In this document: one piece after another, positions 1-6,038 of the stretch | Layout: every line of letters starts with the position of its first letter | Position numbering within the stretch: position 1 is the first letter of the stretch | NCBI GenBank assembly: GCA_943325655.2 | Contig: CALPQG020000165.1 | Location: 1 to 6,328, forward strand | DNA length: 6,328 bases | From: Bifidobacterium breve | GTDB taxonomy: Bacteria; Bacteroidota; Bacteroidia; Cytophagales; UBA9547 | Direction of reading: 5' to 3' | Made by a program: the position numbers and the translations under genes | Notes under the pieces: model-generated | Databases searched by the model: none | The model's input: only the letters and a program-made list of their open reading frames with translations | Told to the model about the DNA's origin: nothing

Positions 1-930
1 ATGTTAAAAATATGTACGCCAATCATTTATGGTTCAGGTAAATTATTTCAGAAATACAAAAAAGTATTGGGGATTGAAGACATTCATTTTCAATATACCA
101 AAAGTGCTGAACAGATTCACCACAAAAAAATCAACCTGTTCAACTGCTGGGAAGACGATTTTAATTTAGAGCTGGGTAAAGTAACTGATACCGCTGGAAA
201 TTGTGCACGCATCGCTTTATTGCAAGCCGCAGATGATTTGAAAAAAGGATTGATTGAAGCGGTGGTGACAGCGCCAATCAATAAAAAAAATATTCAGGGA
301 ACAGACTTTCAATTTCCTGGACATACAGAGTTTTTTACCTCTTATTTTGAGTCCAAAGAAAGTTTGATGTTATTGACCAGTGCTGATTTGAGGGTGGCAG
401 TAATTACAGGACATGTTCCAATCAGTCAGGTAGCCACAAAAATTACTACCCCTTTGATTTTAGATAAAGCCAAAATTTTATTGAAATCCTTGAAAAAAGA
501 CTTTGGCATTCAAAAACCCAAAATCGCAGTTTTAGGGTTAAATCCTCATGCCGGTGACGAAGGAATGTTTGGTGACGAAGAAGCAAAAGTAATTACTCCT
601 GCCATTGAACAACTTAAAAATGAAGGACATTTGGCGTTTGGACCATATTCTGCCGACGGATTTTTTGGGATGCAACAATACAAAAAGTTTGACGCCGTTT
701 TGGCCATGTACCATGACCAGGGTTTGATTCCTTTTAAAACCATTGCATTTGAAACGGGGGTCAATTTTACGGCAGGTTTGTCTGTAATTAGAACATCACC
801 TGACCATGGTACCGCTTATGACATTGCAGGTAAAAATAAAGCAGATGAAACTTCATTCAGAGAGGCAGTATACCAAGCCTTGTCAATTATCAAATCCAGG
901 AAACAATTGTTGGTGCTTAGAGAATTGTAA
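1..930 (+). CDS. pdxA: 4-hydroxythreonine-4-phosphate dehydrogenase, 5' end missing
   Basis: PdxA oxidises 4-phosphooxy-threonine to an unstable ketone that PdxJ uses to build pyridoxine 5'-phosphate (DXP-dependent vitamin B6 pathway, cytoplasmic). The visible 309 residues carry the family landmarks: TAPINK (90-95), the substrate-binding GHTE with His108, and three metal-ligand histidines at 138 (GHVP), 183 (NPHAGDEG) and 238 (MYHDQG), then GLSVIRTSPDHGTAYDIAGK near the C-terminus. From memory, the E. coli residues are H136, H166, H211 and H266. The spacing matches exactly with an offset of 28, so about 28 or more N-terminal residues, including the usual GDxxGIG-type segment, lie before the window. 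The ATG at position 1 is therefore probably an internal methionine, not the start. No terminator is visible after the stop. The next gene begins 127 bp downstream. Confidence 0.95.
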   Translation: MLKICTPIIYGSGKLFQKYKKVLGIEDIHFQYTKSAEQIHHKKINLFNCWEDDFNLELGKVTDTAGNCARIALLQAADDLKKGLIEAVVTAPINKKNIQGTDFQFPGHTEFFTSYFESKESLMLLTSADLRVAVITGHVPISQVATKITTPLILDKAKILLKSLKKDFGIQKPKIAVLGLNPHAGDEGMFGDEEAKVITPAIEQLKNEGHLAFGPYSADGFFGMQQYKKFDAVLAMYHDQGLIPFKTIAFETGVNFTAGLSVIRTSPDHGTAYDIAGKNKADETSFREAVYQALSIIKSRKQLLVLREL

Positions 931-978
931 GAGTTTGCAAATACGTTGATGTAAGAAGGGGCGTTGTTTTCAATAATG

Positions 979-993
979 CTGTCATCATGTCAG
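979..993. promoter_or_regulatory. TGTCA-N3-TGTCA motif upstream of htpG, possible heat-shock control site
   Basis: The sequence CTGTCATCATGTCAG contains TGTCA twice with a 3-nt spacer. It is also an imperfect 15-bp palindrome (6 of 7 arm pairs match). It lies 65 bp before the htpG ATG and 16 bp upstream of a weak TA-N3-TTTG element (1010-1018) that resembles the Bacteroidota -7 box, so it occupies roughly the place of a -33 element. No CIRCE or HAIR sequence is present. A regulatory role is inferred only from position and symmetry. Confidence 0.3.
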
Positions 994-1057
994 TATTGTG
1001 TAGTTGGAATAATTTTTGGGTAAGGCTACACATCATTCATTAAAAATATATACTACT

Positions 1058-2881
1058 ATGCAGGAAAAAGGTAATATTTCAATCCACACCGAAAATATAT
1101 TCCCCATCATCAAAAAGTTTTTGTATTCAGATCATGAGATCTTTTTGCGCGAATTAGTCTCTAATGCTGTTGATGCCACCCGAAAAATGCAGAAGTTGGC
1201 TTCTATGGGAGAGTTTTCAGGAGAAGTTGGTGCACTTAAAGTGCAGGTGATGTTTGATGCGGAAGCCAAAACAATCACCATTTCTGACAATGGTTTAGGA
1301 ATGACCTCCGAAGAAATTAAAAAATACATCAACCAAATTGCATTCTCTGGAGCTACTGAATTTGTCGAAAAATACAAAGAAAAAGGGGATGAAAAACAAA
1401 TCATAGGACATTTTGGCTTAGGTTTTTATTCCGCCTTTATGGTTGCCGCCACGGTTGAAATTCATACCTTATCTTACCAGGAAGGTGCCCAATCGGCCCG
1501 TTGGGAATGTGATGGCAGTACTTCTTTTGAAATTACTCCTGGTTCACGTACCGAAAGAGGAACGGATATTATCCTGCATATTGCGGAAGATTCAGAAGAG
1601 TTTTTACAAAAAAACAGGTTACAGGAAATACTGAATAAGTATTGTAAATTTTTGCCAGTTGCTGTTTTCTTTGAAGAAGAACAAGTTAACAATACTGCAC
1701 CACTTTGGACAAAAAGCCCTTCTGAATTAAAAGATGAAGACTATTTAGCTTTTTACAAAGAATTATATCCTTTCTCTGAAGATCCATTGTTCTGGATTCA
1801 TTTGAATGTAGATTATCCTTTTGAACTGACAGGTGTTTTGTATTTCCCTAAATTGAAAAAAGATTTAGAATTACAAAAAAATAAAATCCAATTGTACTCT
1901 CGTCAAGTGTTTATTACGGACGAGGTGAAAGATGTAGTTCCTGAGTTTTTAATGTTGTTGCATGGGGTAATTGATTCTCCAGATATTCCATTGAATGTAT
2001 CAAGAAGCTTTTTACAGGCCGATGGAAATGTGAAAAAAATCAATGCACACATCACCAAAAAAGTGGCGGATAAATTAGGGGAGTTGTTTAAAAACGACAG
2101 ACCAAGTTACGAATCCAAATGGAACGATGTGGGTGTATTTGTGAAATACGGCATGTTAAGCGATGATAAGTTTTACGAAAAAGCCAAAGATTTTTGTTTG
2201 TTGAAAAACACTGAAGATCAATATTTCACGCTTGAAGAATACAAAGAAAAAGTAGCGCCATTGCAAACGGATAAAGACAATAAAGTGGTGATGCTATATA
2301 CTACTGATCCGGGTAAACAAAATACTTACATTGAATCGCTTAAGAAAAGGTCTTATGATGTGTTGGCATTTGACACGGTGATTGACAATCATTTTGTGGG
2401 AATGCTAGAGCAAAAATTAGAAAATATAGCTTTGAAAAGGGTTGATTCTGAAGTAGCAGATAAAATCATTGAGAAAGAAGAGAAGATAGATTCAGTGCTT
2501 TCTGAAGAACAACAAAATGCAGTAAAAGCATTGTTTGAGCAAACCATCAATGATAAAAATAAAACGGTATTGGTGCAGGCTTTGCCAACTTATGAACTTC
2601 CTGTAACGGTAACTTTGCCTGAATTTATGCGTCGTATGCGAGATATGAATGGCATGGGTGGCGGTATGGCCATGTTTGGGAATATGCCTGAAATGTTGAA
2701 CGTAGTTGTGAATGCAAACCATGCTTTAATTCAAAAAATTGTTGACGCTAAGGAAGATGTTGAAAAACAAAGTCTAGCCAAACAAGTGTATGATTTAGGT
2801 TTGTTGTCTCATAACATGCTTTCTGGAGCTGATTTAACAGCATTTATCAACAGAAGTGTTGCTATGATTGGTAAAAACTAA
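1058..2881 (+). CDS. htpG: Molecular chaperone HtpG (bacterial Hsp90)
   Basis: This is an ATP-dependent cytosolic homodimeric chaperone of the GHKL ATPase superfamily that remodels late folding intermediates, often together with DnaK. The 607-residue product is typical in length. The N-terminal ATPase has ELVSNAVDA (Glu32, Asn36, Asp39), DNGLGMT (Asp77), the lid motif GHFGLGFYSAF (117-127) and RGTDI (167-171). The middle domain has IPLNVSRS with the ATP-sensing Arg316. The C-terminal dimerisation domain carries the methionine-rich client-binding segment starting EFMRRMRDMNGMGGG (about 521-545). I chose the ATG at 1058 because the conserved N-terminus (MQEKGNISIHTENIFPIIKKF) begins there; a TTG 14 codons upstream would add a poor leader. 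There is no Shine-Dalgarno sequence, which is normal for the phylum. A possible regulatory repeat lies at 979-993, and a strong terminator follows directly, so it is probably transcribed alone or as a last gene. Confidence 0.97.
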   Translation: MQEKGNISIHTENIFPIIKKFLYSDHEIFLRELVSNAVDATRKMQKLASMGEFSGEVGALKVQVMFDAEAKTITISDNGLGMTSEEIKKYINQIAFSGATEFVEKYKEKGDEKQIIGHFGLGFYSAFMVAATVEIHTLSYQEGAQSARWECDGSTSFEITPGSRTERGTDIILHIAEDSEEFLQKNRLQEILNKYCKFLPVAVFFEEEQVNNTAPLWTKSPSELKDEDYLAFYKELYPFSEDPLFWIHLNVDYPFELTGVLYFPKLKKDLELQKNKIQLYSRQVFITDEVKDVVPEFLMLLHGVIDSPDIPLNVSRSFLQADGNVKKINAHITKKVADKLGELFKNDRPSYESKWNDVGVFVKYGMLSDDKFYEKAKDFCLLKNTEDQYFTLEEYKEKVAPLQTDKDNKVVMLYTTDPGKQNTYIESLKKRSYDVLAFDTVIDNHFVGMLEQKLENIALKRVDSEVADKIIEKEEKIDSVLSEEQQNAVKALFEQTINDKNKTVLVQALPTYELPVTVTLPEFMRRMRDMNGMGGGMAMFGNMPEMLNVVVNANHALIQKIVDAKEDVEKQSLAKQVYDLGLLSHNMLSGADLTAFINRSVAMIGKN

Positions 2882-2888
2882 TTTTTAT

Positions 2889-2924
2889 AAAAACAGTGTC
2901 TTTGAAAAGAGGCACTGTTTTTTT
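2889..2924 (+). terminator. Intrinsic terminator of htpG
   Basis: A 15-bp stem (2889-2903 with 2908-2922, including two G-T wobbles) closes a GAAA tetraloop at 2904-2907 and runs into seven T residues (2918-2924). The core arms are CAGTG and CACTG. It starts 8 nt after the htpG stop codon. The A tract before the stem makes it potentially active in both directions. Confidence 0.9.
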
Positions 2925-2985
2925 ATTTTCTAAATGACTTTTTTTTATAAAATATACGGATGTTTAAACCGTTAAATTAAATGGT

Positions 2986-2999
2986 TGGCAAGTTTGCCA
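2986..2999. promoter_or_regulatory. 14-bp palindrome upstream of the MORN-like gene
   Basis: TGGCAAGTTTGCCA is a perfect inverted repeat with no gap, centred about 31 bp before the ATG at 3024. Its placement in the promoter region would suit a dimeric regulator, but no promoter boxes could be placed with confidence, so this is a possible operator only. Confidence 0.25.
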
Positions 3000-3023
3000 C
3001 ATTTCAAAAAATACTATCCTTTC

Positions 3024-3881
3024 ATGAAATTTAGTTCTTGGTTTTTGTTGCTTATTTTTTGTTGTTTAATGGCTACAAGTGCAATGGCACAGGATGACAA
3101 CCCTGCTGACAAACTAAAAACAGATTCTGTTCCTACCTTGAAATTAACCGTTGAAGAGCGTATTGAAGAAGAGAAAAAGAAACAAAAGAAATTTAAGCGC
3201 AATACATTTTATGGTAAAAAAACCAAGAAAATGTATACCCAAGTAGGCGAAGGCAATAGGGAAACCATGGAAATTTTTTATGTGTTGAAAAAATACGAAG
3301 AACCTAATCCTTATATCAAAGACATTTACTGGTACGATATGGTGAGGATGCGTATCATGAATACCCCAATCTCAGAAAAAGACCGCCCGAATGCGATGAT
3401 TTTACACGGTCCTTATAAAAAAAAGGTGGGTGATAATGTTTTGGAGGAAGGTGTTTTTTATGTTGGTACAAAACATGCCAGGTGGGAGAAGTACGATAAA
3501 GACAATATTTTAATGGATAAATTAAAATATTACCGCGGTTGGGCCAAAGAAGCACAAATGTCTTACTATGATGCCGAAAGGACCAAAGTTAAAGAAGTAA
3601 TTCCTCAAATTAATAAAGTAAAAGAAGGCGATTATTTTTCATATTTCCCCAGTGGAAATATTCAATGGCAGGGGAAATATAAAAACGGAACAAAAGTAGG
3701 TGTTTGGATAGAATATTTTGATGCCCCCAACAAAAAGAAAAAAGAAATTCAGGAAGCAAAATCATACCTTGATAAAAGCTTCAAGCCCTATACTTTAAGA
3801 GAGTGGGACAATAAAAATAAATTGATTTATGATAAAGTGGTGGAAGATAAAAAGAAAATTTTAGCTGACACTACCAATTAG
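3024..3881 (+). CDS. Secreted protein with MORN/YwqK-like repeats, function unknown
   Basis: This 285-residue protein has a clear Sec signal peptide: MK, a hydrophobic core (about residues 6-16) and an AMA-Q cleavage site after Ala22. There is no lipobox, so the mature form is probably soluble in the periplasm or exported. A charged linker (about 35-62, rich in Glu and Lys) is followed by a conserved-looking region containing FYGKKTKK. Two segments resemble MORN repeats: 128-161 (HGPYKKK...EEGVFYVGTKHARWEKYD) and 202-233 (GDYFSYFPSGNIQWQGKYKNGTKVGVWIEYFD). Such proteins in Bacteroidota are often labelled 'YwqK family antitoxin' by homology, but nothing here shows an antitoxin role and no toxin gene is adjacent. 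The ATG at 3024 is preferred over a TTG 13 codons upstream because it starts the signal peptide directly. It lies 142 bp after htpG behind a terminator, so it probably has its own promoter. A 14-bp palindrome (TGGCAAGTTTGCCA, 2986-2999) lies 25 bp ahead of the start. Confidence 0.85.
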   Translation: MKFSSWFLLLIFCCLMATSAMAQDDNPADKLKTDSVPTLKLTVEERIEEEKKKQKKFKRNTFYGKKTKKMYTQVGEGNRETMEIFYVLKKYEEPNPYIKDIYWYDMVRMRIMNTPISEKDRPNAMILHGPYKKKVGDNVLEEGVFYVGTKHARWEKYDKDNILMDKLKYYRGWAKEAQMSYYDAERTKVKEVIPQINKVKEGDYFSYFPSGNIQWQGKYKNGTKVGVWIEYFDAPNKKKKEIQEAKSYLDKSFKPYTLREWDNKNKLIYDKVVEDKKKILADTTN

Positions 3882-3995
3882 GGAGTAAGTCTTAGAGGCT
3901 TAGTAAAGGTTTCCCCGCAGTGAAGCCTTCTGTATTTGGTATGTCGGGCAGATATTTTCATGAATTCATCACCAATGGATGGTTAATGGCCAGCT
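3882..3995. other. Spacer between the MORN-like gene and the REP-like hairpin
   Basis: I see no coding region here. A weak 7-bp stem with a 21-nt loop (3895-3901 with 3923-3929) has no following T tract and is not a convincing terminator. A 10-bp palindrome, ATGAATTCAT, lies at 3960-3969. The stretch runs directly into the REP-like hairpin that the insertion sequence has split. Confidence 0.4.
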
Positions 3996-4014
3996 CCCTC
4001 TCCTTCGGAGAGGG
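3996..4014. repeat. REP-like GC-rich hairpin, target of the insertion sequence
   Basis: CCCTCTCC (3996-4003) pairs perfectly with GGAGAGGG (4007-4014) around a TTC loop. Joining it to the sequence right of the insertion sequence (5621 onward, GGGGTGAGAC) rebuilds the uninterrupted element: the hairpin, then TTGGGGTGAG. From memory, this pattern (CCCTCTCC-loop-GGAGAGGG-TTGGGGTGAGG) recurs between genes in Bacteroidota; I could not check its copy number. The left hairpin remains intact because its 3' arm was duplicated on insertion. Confidence 0.6.
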
Positions 4015-4016
4015 TT
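4007..4016. repeat. Target-site duplication, left copy
   Basis: GGAGAGGGTT here is identical to 5611-5620. The flanking bases differ on both sides, so the duplication is exactly 10 bp, in the range known for IS4-family elements. The perfect match suggests a fairly recent insertion. Confidence 0.93.
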
Positions 4017-4036
4017 CAATGCTATTAACTTAGCGA
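4017..4036 (+). repeat. Left terminal inverted repeat of the insertion sequence
   Basis: CAATGCTATTAACTTAGCGA is the exact reverse complement of 5591-5610 over all 20 bases. The match ends sharply on both sides. This end is distal to the transposase promoter. Confidence 0.95.
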
Positions 4037-4048
4037 AACACTGCCATT

Positions 4049-4090
4049 AGTATAATTAAATATGCAGGAATAATCCTATATGATTATACT
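4049..4090. repeat. Internal imperfect hairpin in the 3' tail of the insertion sequence
   Basis: AGTATAAT (4049-4056) pairs with ATTATACT (4083-4090). Inside, ATAT (4060-4063) pairs with ATAT (4078-4081) and AGGA (4066-4069) with TCCT (4074-4077) around an ATAA loop, with small bulges. It lies between the transposase stop codon and the left end. No T tract follows on either strand, so a classic terminator is unlikely. It could block transcription reading into the element, or bind transposase or a host factor. Confidence 0.5.
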
Positions 4091-4219
4091 CAATCGTGAC
4101 CAATATCCATATTTTATTTGAAATTTGACAATAGATTCCATGTTTAATTTTTGCAAATCAAATATATAAAACCGGGCGATATGTAGCTTTCCTCTCTTTT
4201 TTAAACCTTTATTTTTTTC

Positions 4220-5536
4220 TTATTTATAGTACTGATAAAGCCTAGGTTTATCTTTTTGAGTTTTGTTTCTTGGGTAATTCCTTTCTGGCACAATACTAAT
4301 CATTGATTTCCCTATTTCTTCTATCAATCTGCATAAATGATTGGCTGATAACTCTATATTTAGTAAAAACAATATTTTTTCTCTCGTAAATCGATATGCA
4401 TTTTGCCAATTATATTTGTATTTCCGTTTCCTTTTTTTAGTTTTTGCTTCTATTTTAACTTGAGCTTCTGCTCCTAAAATACAAACTATATTGTACATAA
4501 ATACATTCGCATAAAATTCTTGATATATACTCTTCGTTTTTCTACAGCCCCAAAATTCTAGCTTCATTTTGGGTTTCATTTTTTTTATCGATTCCTCGAT
4601 TCCCCACCTTTTAAAATACAAACTTTTCATTTCTGAATTGCTTATTTCTAGGTCATTATATAAATTACTAACTAATAATTCTATTTCACCTGTTGCCAAG
4701 ATAACCTTGCTTACCCTCACTTTTAATGGTGTAATTTTTAGCTTATGAGCTTTGGCACTTTCCCTTTCTTTTTCTGAAGGATGCCATTCTATAATAAAAT
4801 CCTGGCGTTGGTCTTTCATTACCATTTTTGCAAAGCCACTGATTTTAGAACTCATTCTTACGCAACATTTATGGCTTAGTGAAAATATAATATTTAAGTT
4901 GCAATAATTGCCAAAACCTCTGTCTAACAAGATAATAGAAGGGGAGTTGACCTTTATTTTTTGAATCATTTTTTTGAACATAGTACCTTCTCCTTCCGAC
5001 ATATTTCCGATTCGATAACCTAATATATAATCACTTAGAACATCTACACAAAAAAGGCATTGTGCCAAACAGTTTTTGGTACCTGTTTGTGTACTTGAAT
5101 GAATTTCGAAAATTTTCTTAATTTCTTTAGAAGATGGCAACATCACAGTGGTTCCATCAAAGGCTAGTAGTTGATAACCTTTCCAAAGTTTAGGTTTTAG
5201 CATTTGAATATGATCAAGTAGCAAAATATTCAAATCTTTAAAAAATACATTTCTTATTTTGTCCCTAGCTTTCGAAAATGCTGCACCAGAAACTGTTTCT
5301 TTATCAAAAAAAGAAAGGATTTGAGAAATATTAAACTCTACAGACTCTTTGAATAGATGGAGTATTGAGCATACAACGATAGGAAAAGTAAGTATTCTAT
5401 CACGAGTAAAATCGGACTTTCTCCTTTTATAAGCGTTGATATTCTGATTGTTATGAATTAAATCAAAAACTTTTTTTAAGAGTTCCGTTGTGGGACTCCC
5501 TTGTGTTTGTTCTACTCTCTTTCTGCATGACGATAT
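4220..5536 (-). CDS. IS4-family DDE transposase, start codon uncertain
   Basis: This enzyme would cut and join the ends of the surrounding element. Numbering from the codon after the upstream stop (5536), the frame is open for 438 residues. The first catalytic Asp is 127 (LLAFDGTTVMLP), the second is 205 (IILLDRGFGNY), and the Glu is 314 within YFKRWGIEESIKKMK, the Y-(2)-R-(3)-E-(6)-K signature. The N-terminal part (QGSPTTELLKKVFD, then AYKRRKSDFTRDR and AAFSKARDKIR) reads like a genuine DNA-binding domain. It contains no ATG, GTG or TTG; the first such codon is a TTG at 5233, residue 102, just before the catalytic core. A gene predictor would therefore call only 4220-5233 (337 residues). An ATG at 5526-5528 is out of frame and meets TGA after 21 codons. 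Either a rare start (ATA at 5534-5536) is used or a single-base change near the start, or in the A7 run at 5471-5477, has broken the frame. The basic C-terminus (KTKKRKRKYKY) is visible. Confidence 0.88.
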   Translation of the reverse strand: MSSCRKRVEQTQGSPTTELLKKVFDLIHNNQNINAYKRRKSDFTRDRILTFPIVVCSILHLFKESVEFNISQILSFFDKETVSGAAFSKARDKIRNVFFKDLNILLLDHIQMLKPKLWKGYQLLAFDGTTVMLPSSKEIKKIFEIHSSTQTGTKNCLAQCLFCVDVLSDYILGYRIGNMSEGEGTMFKKMIQKIKVNSPSIILLDRGFGNYCNLNIIFSLSHKCCVRMSSKISGFAKMVMKDQRQDFIIEWHPSEKERESAKAHKLKITPLKVRVSKVILATGEIELLVSNLYNDLEISNSEMKSLYFKRWGIEESIKKMKPKMKLEFWGCRKTKSIYQEFYANVFMYNIVCILGAEAQVKIEAKTKKRKRKYKYNWQNAYRFTREKILFLLNIELSANHLCRLIEEIGKSMISIVPERNYPRNKTQKDKPRLYQYYK

Positions 5537-5543
5537 TTATTTA

Positions 5544-5583
5544 ACTTGTATAAATATACAATATATCTATTTGATATACAAGT
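5544..5583. repeat. 9-bp inverted repeat framing the transposase promoter
   Basis: ACTTGTATA (5544-5552) and TATACAAGT (5575-5583) are perfect reverse complements separated by 22 nt. One arm covers the proposed -33 box. The other overlaps the edge of the -7 box and the likely transcription start. It could be a subterminal transposase-binding or autoregulatory site. Confidence 0.5.
5551..5582 (-). promoter_or_regulatory. Possible Bacteroidota-type promoter of the transposase
   Basis: On the minus strand CTTG (5579-5582) lies 20 nt upstream of TATATTTA (5551-5558). Each differs by one base from the Bacteroidota boxes TTTG and TAnnTTTG, and the spacing is in the usual range. Transcription would begin near 5544, leaving a very short leader before any start codon. 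The surroundings are very AT-rich, so chance matches are likely. Confidence 0.35.
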
Positions 5584-5590
5584 ATTTATA

Positions 5591-5610
5591 TCGCTAAGTT
5601 AATAGCATTG
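5591..5610 (-). repeat. Right terminal inverted repeat of the insertion sequence
   Basis: TCGCTAAGTTAATAGCATTG is the perfect reverse complement of 4017-4036. It lies on the promoter side of the transposase gene. Confidence 0.95.
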
Positions 5611-5620
5611 GGAGAGGGTT
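5611..5620. repeat. Target-site duplication, right copy
   Basis: GGAGAGGGTT is identical to 4007-4016. It is followed by GGGGTGAGAC and a run of seven T residues (5632-5638), which continue the interrupted REP-like element. Confidence 0.93.
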
Positions 5621-5660
5621 GGGGTGAGACTTTTTTTAGGCTACTCATGGTGTCTGAATG

Positions 5661-5692
5661 AGGATTAAGGGATTAACGGATGATAGGATTTG
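5661..5692. repeat. 8-bp tandem repeat, four degenerate copies of NGGATTAA
   Basis: Units begin at 5661, 5669, 5677 and 5685 with exact 8-nt spacing: AGGATTAA, GGGATTAA, CGGATGAT, AGGATTTG. It is preceded by GTCTGAATG. From memory, similar 'GTCTGAAT...GGATT' blocks are common between genes in Bacteroidota. Confidence 0.6.
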
Positions 5693-5709
5693 TGGAAATA
5701 ATCTTAAAA

Positions 5710-5732
5710 TCATCTACTCCTCCAATAGATGA
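5710..5732. repeat. 7-bp hairpin with a CCTCC-containing loop
   Basis: TCATCTA (5710-5716) pairs with TAGATGA (5726-5732) around the 9-nt loop CTCCTCCAA. No T tract follows. It is the first of several hairpins in this spacer. Confidence 0.4.
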
Positions 5733-5748
5733 AGTCTGCATTTGTCTG

Positions 5749-5763
5749 GCGCAAGACTTGCGC
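5749..5763. repeat. REP-like palindrome, copy A
   Basis: GCGCAAGACTTGCGC is a perfect odd palindrome (7-bp arms around one base). It differs by one base from the core of the large palindrome at 6161-6175, so the two belong to one repeat family. Confidence 0.65.
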
Positions 5764-5780
5764 TTCATACGTGCTCCAAG

Positions 5781-5805
5781 TTTTATGCTTTGACAAAGCA
5801 TAAAA
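5781..5805. repeat. 11-bp perfect hairpin
   Basis: TTTTATGCTTT (5781-5791) pairs with AAAGCATAAAA (5795-5805) around a GAC loop. The arms end in T and A tracts in the wrong order for an intrinsic terminator on either strand. It is unrelated in sequence to the GCGCAAG palindromes. Confidence 0.6.
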
Positions 5806-5818
5806 ACAAAATTGTACA

Positions 5819-5852
5819 CAGATTTGGCGGATTAAGCAGATTTTAACGGACT
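5819..5852. repeat. Degenerate tandem repeat, four CNGATT-type units
   Basis: CAGATT, CGGATT, CAGATT and CGGACT begin at 5819, 5828, 5837 and 5847, a period of 9-10 nt. It resembles the block at 5661-5692 in its GGATT/AGATT core but has a different period. Confidence 0.5.
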
Positions 5853-5962
5853 TTAAAGTTTCAAAATTATTTCACTTAACGACTTTGGGGTACAATGGAT
5901 TTTATTGGATACCTTGTTTTGGTACTCGTCACCACTGCGTTTAGCCGTGCACCAGCGAAGTA

Positions 5963-6038
5963 AAAGCCTCCTCCCAAACCCAGCGCTACGCTCGTAACCT
6001 TCGCACGCTTGTGCTCTCTTATAAAGGAGAAGGGCTTT
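5963..6038. other. GC-rich foldable block, possible structured repeat or RNA
   Basis: AAAGCCTCCTCC (5963-5974) pairs with 6026-6038 with one mismatch and one bulge (11 of 12 pairs). The stem encloses two small hairpins: AGCG-CTA-CGCT (5982-5992) and GCAC-GCTT-GTGC (6003-6014). The block and its left flank (about 5941-6020) are near 56% G+C by count, far above the surroundings. No known RNA family is recognised. The strand, if transcribed, is unknown. Confidence 0.35.

Larger units (their letters stand above)
4017..5610 (-). mobile_element. Complete IS4-family insertion sequence (1594 bp)
   Basis: The element is bounded by perfect 20-bp terminal inverted repeats and perfect 10-bp direct repeats. 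It carries one minus-strand transposase frame with all three catalytic acidic residues and the Y-(2)-R-(3)-E-(6)-K signature of the IS4 family. The promoter end is the right one (5610). Downstream of the transposase is a 183-bp non-coding tail holding a 42-nt imperfect hairpin (4049-4090). The exact IS name cannot be given without a database search. It probably moved by the DDE cut-and-paste mechanism known for the family. Its own transposition ability depends on whether the transposase start is functional. Confidence 0.95.

Noticed and set aside
1016..1057. Upstream TTG start for htpG
   Set aside because: The 14 added residues are not typical of HtpG; the conserved N-terminus begins at the ATG at 1058.
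2985..3023. Upstream TTG start for the MORN-like protein
   Set aside because: It would place 13 residues ahead of a well-formed signal peptide; the ATG at 3024 fits better.
3015..3023. -7-like TATCCTTTC before the ATG at 3024
   Set aside because: It touches the start codon, so transcription would begin inside the gene, and the spacing within the box is wrong by one base.
3895..3929. Possible terminator after the MORN-like gene
   Set aside because: The stem is only 7 bp with a 21-nt loop and no T tract.
4220..5233. Transposase taken to start at the TTG at 5233
   Set aside because: It would drop a 101-codon open N-terminal region that reads like a DNA-binding domain, and this TTG lies only 25 codons before the first catalytic Asp.
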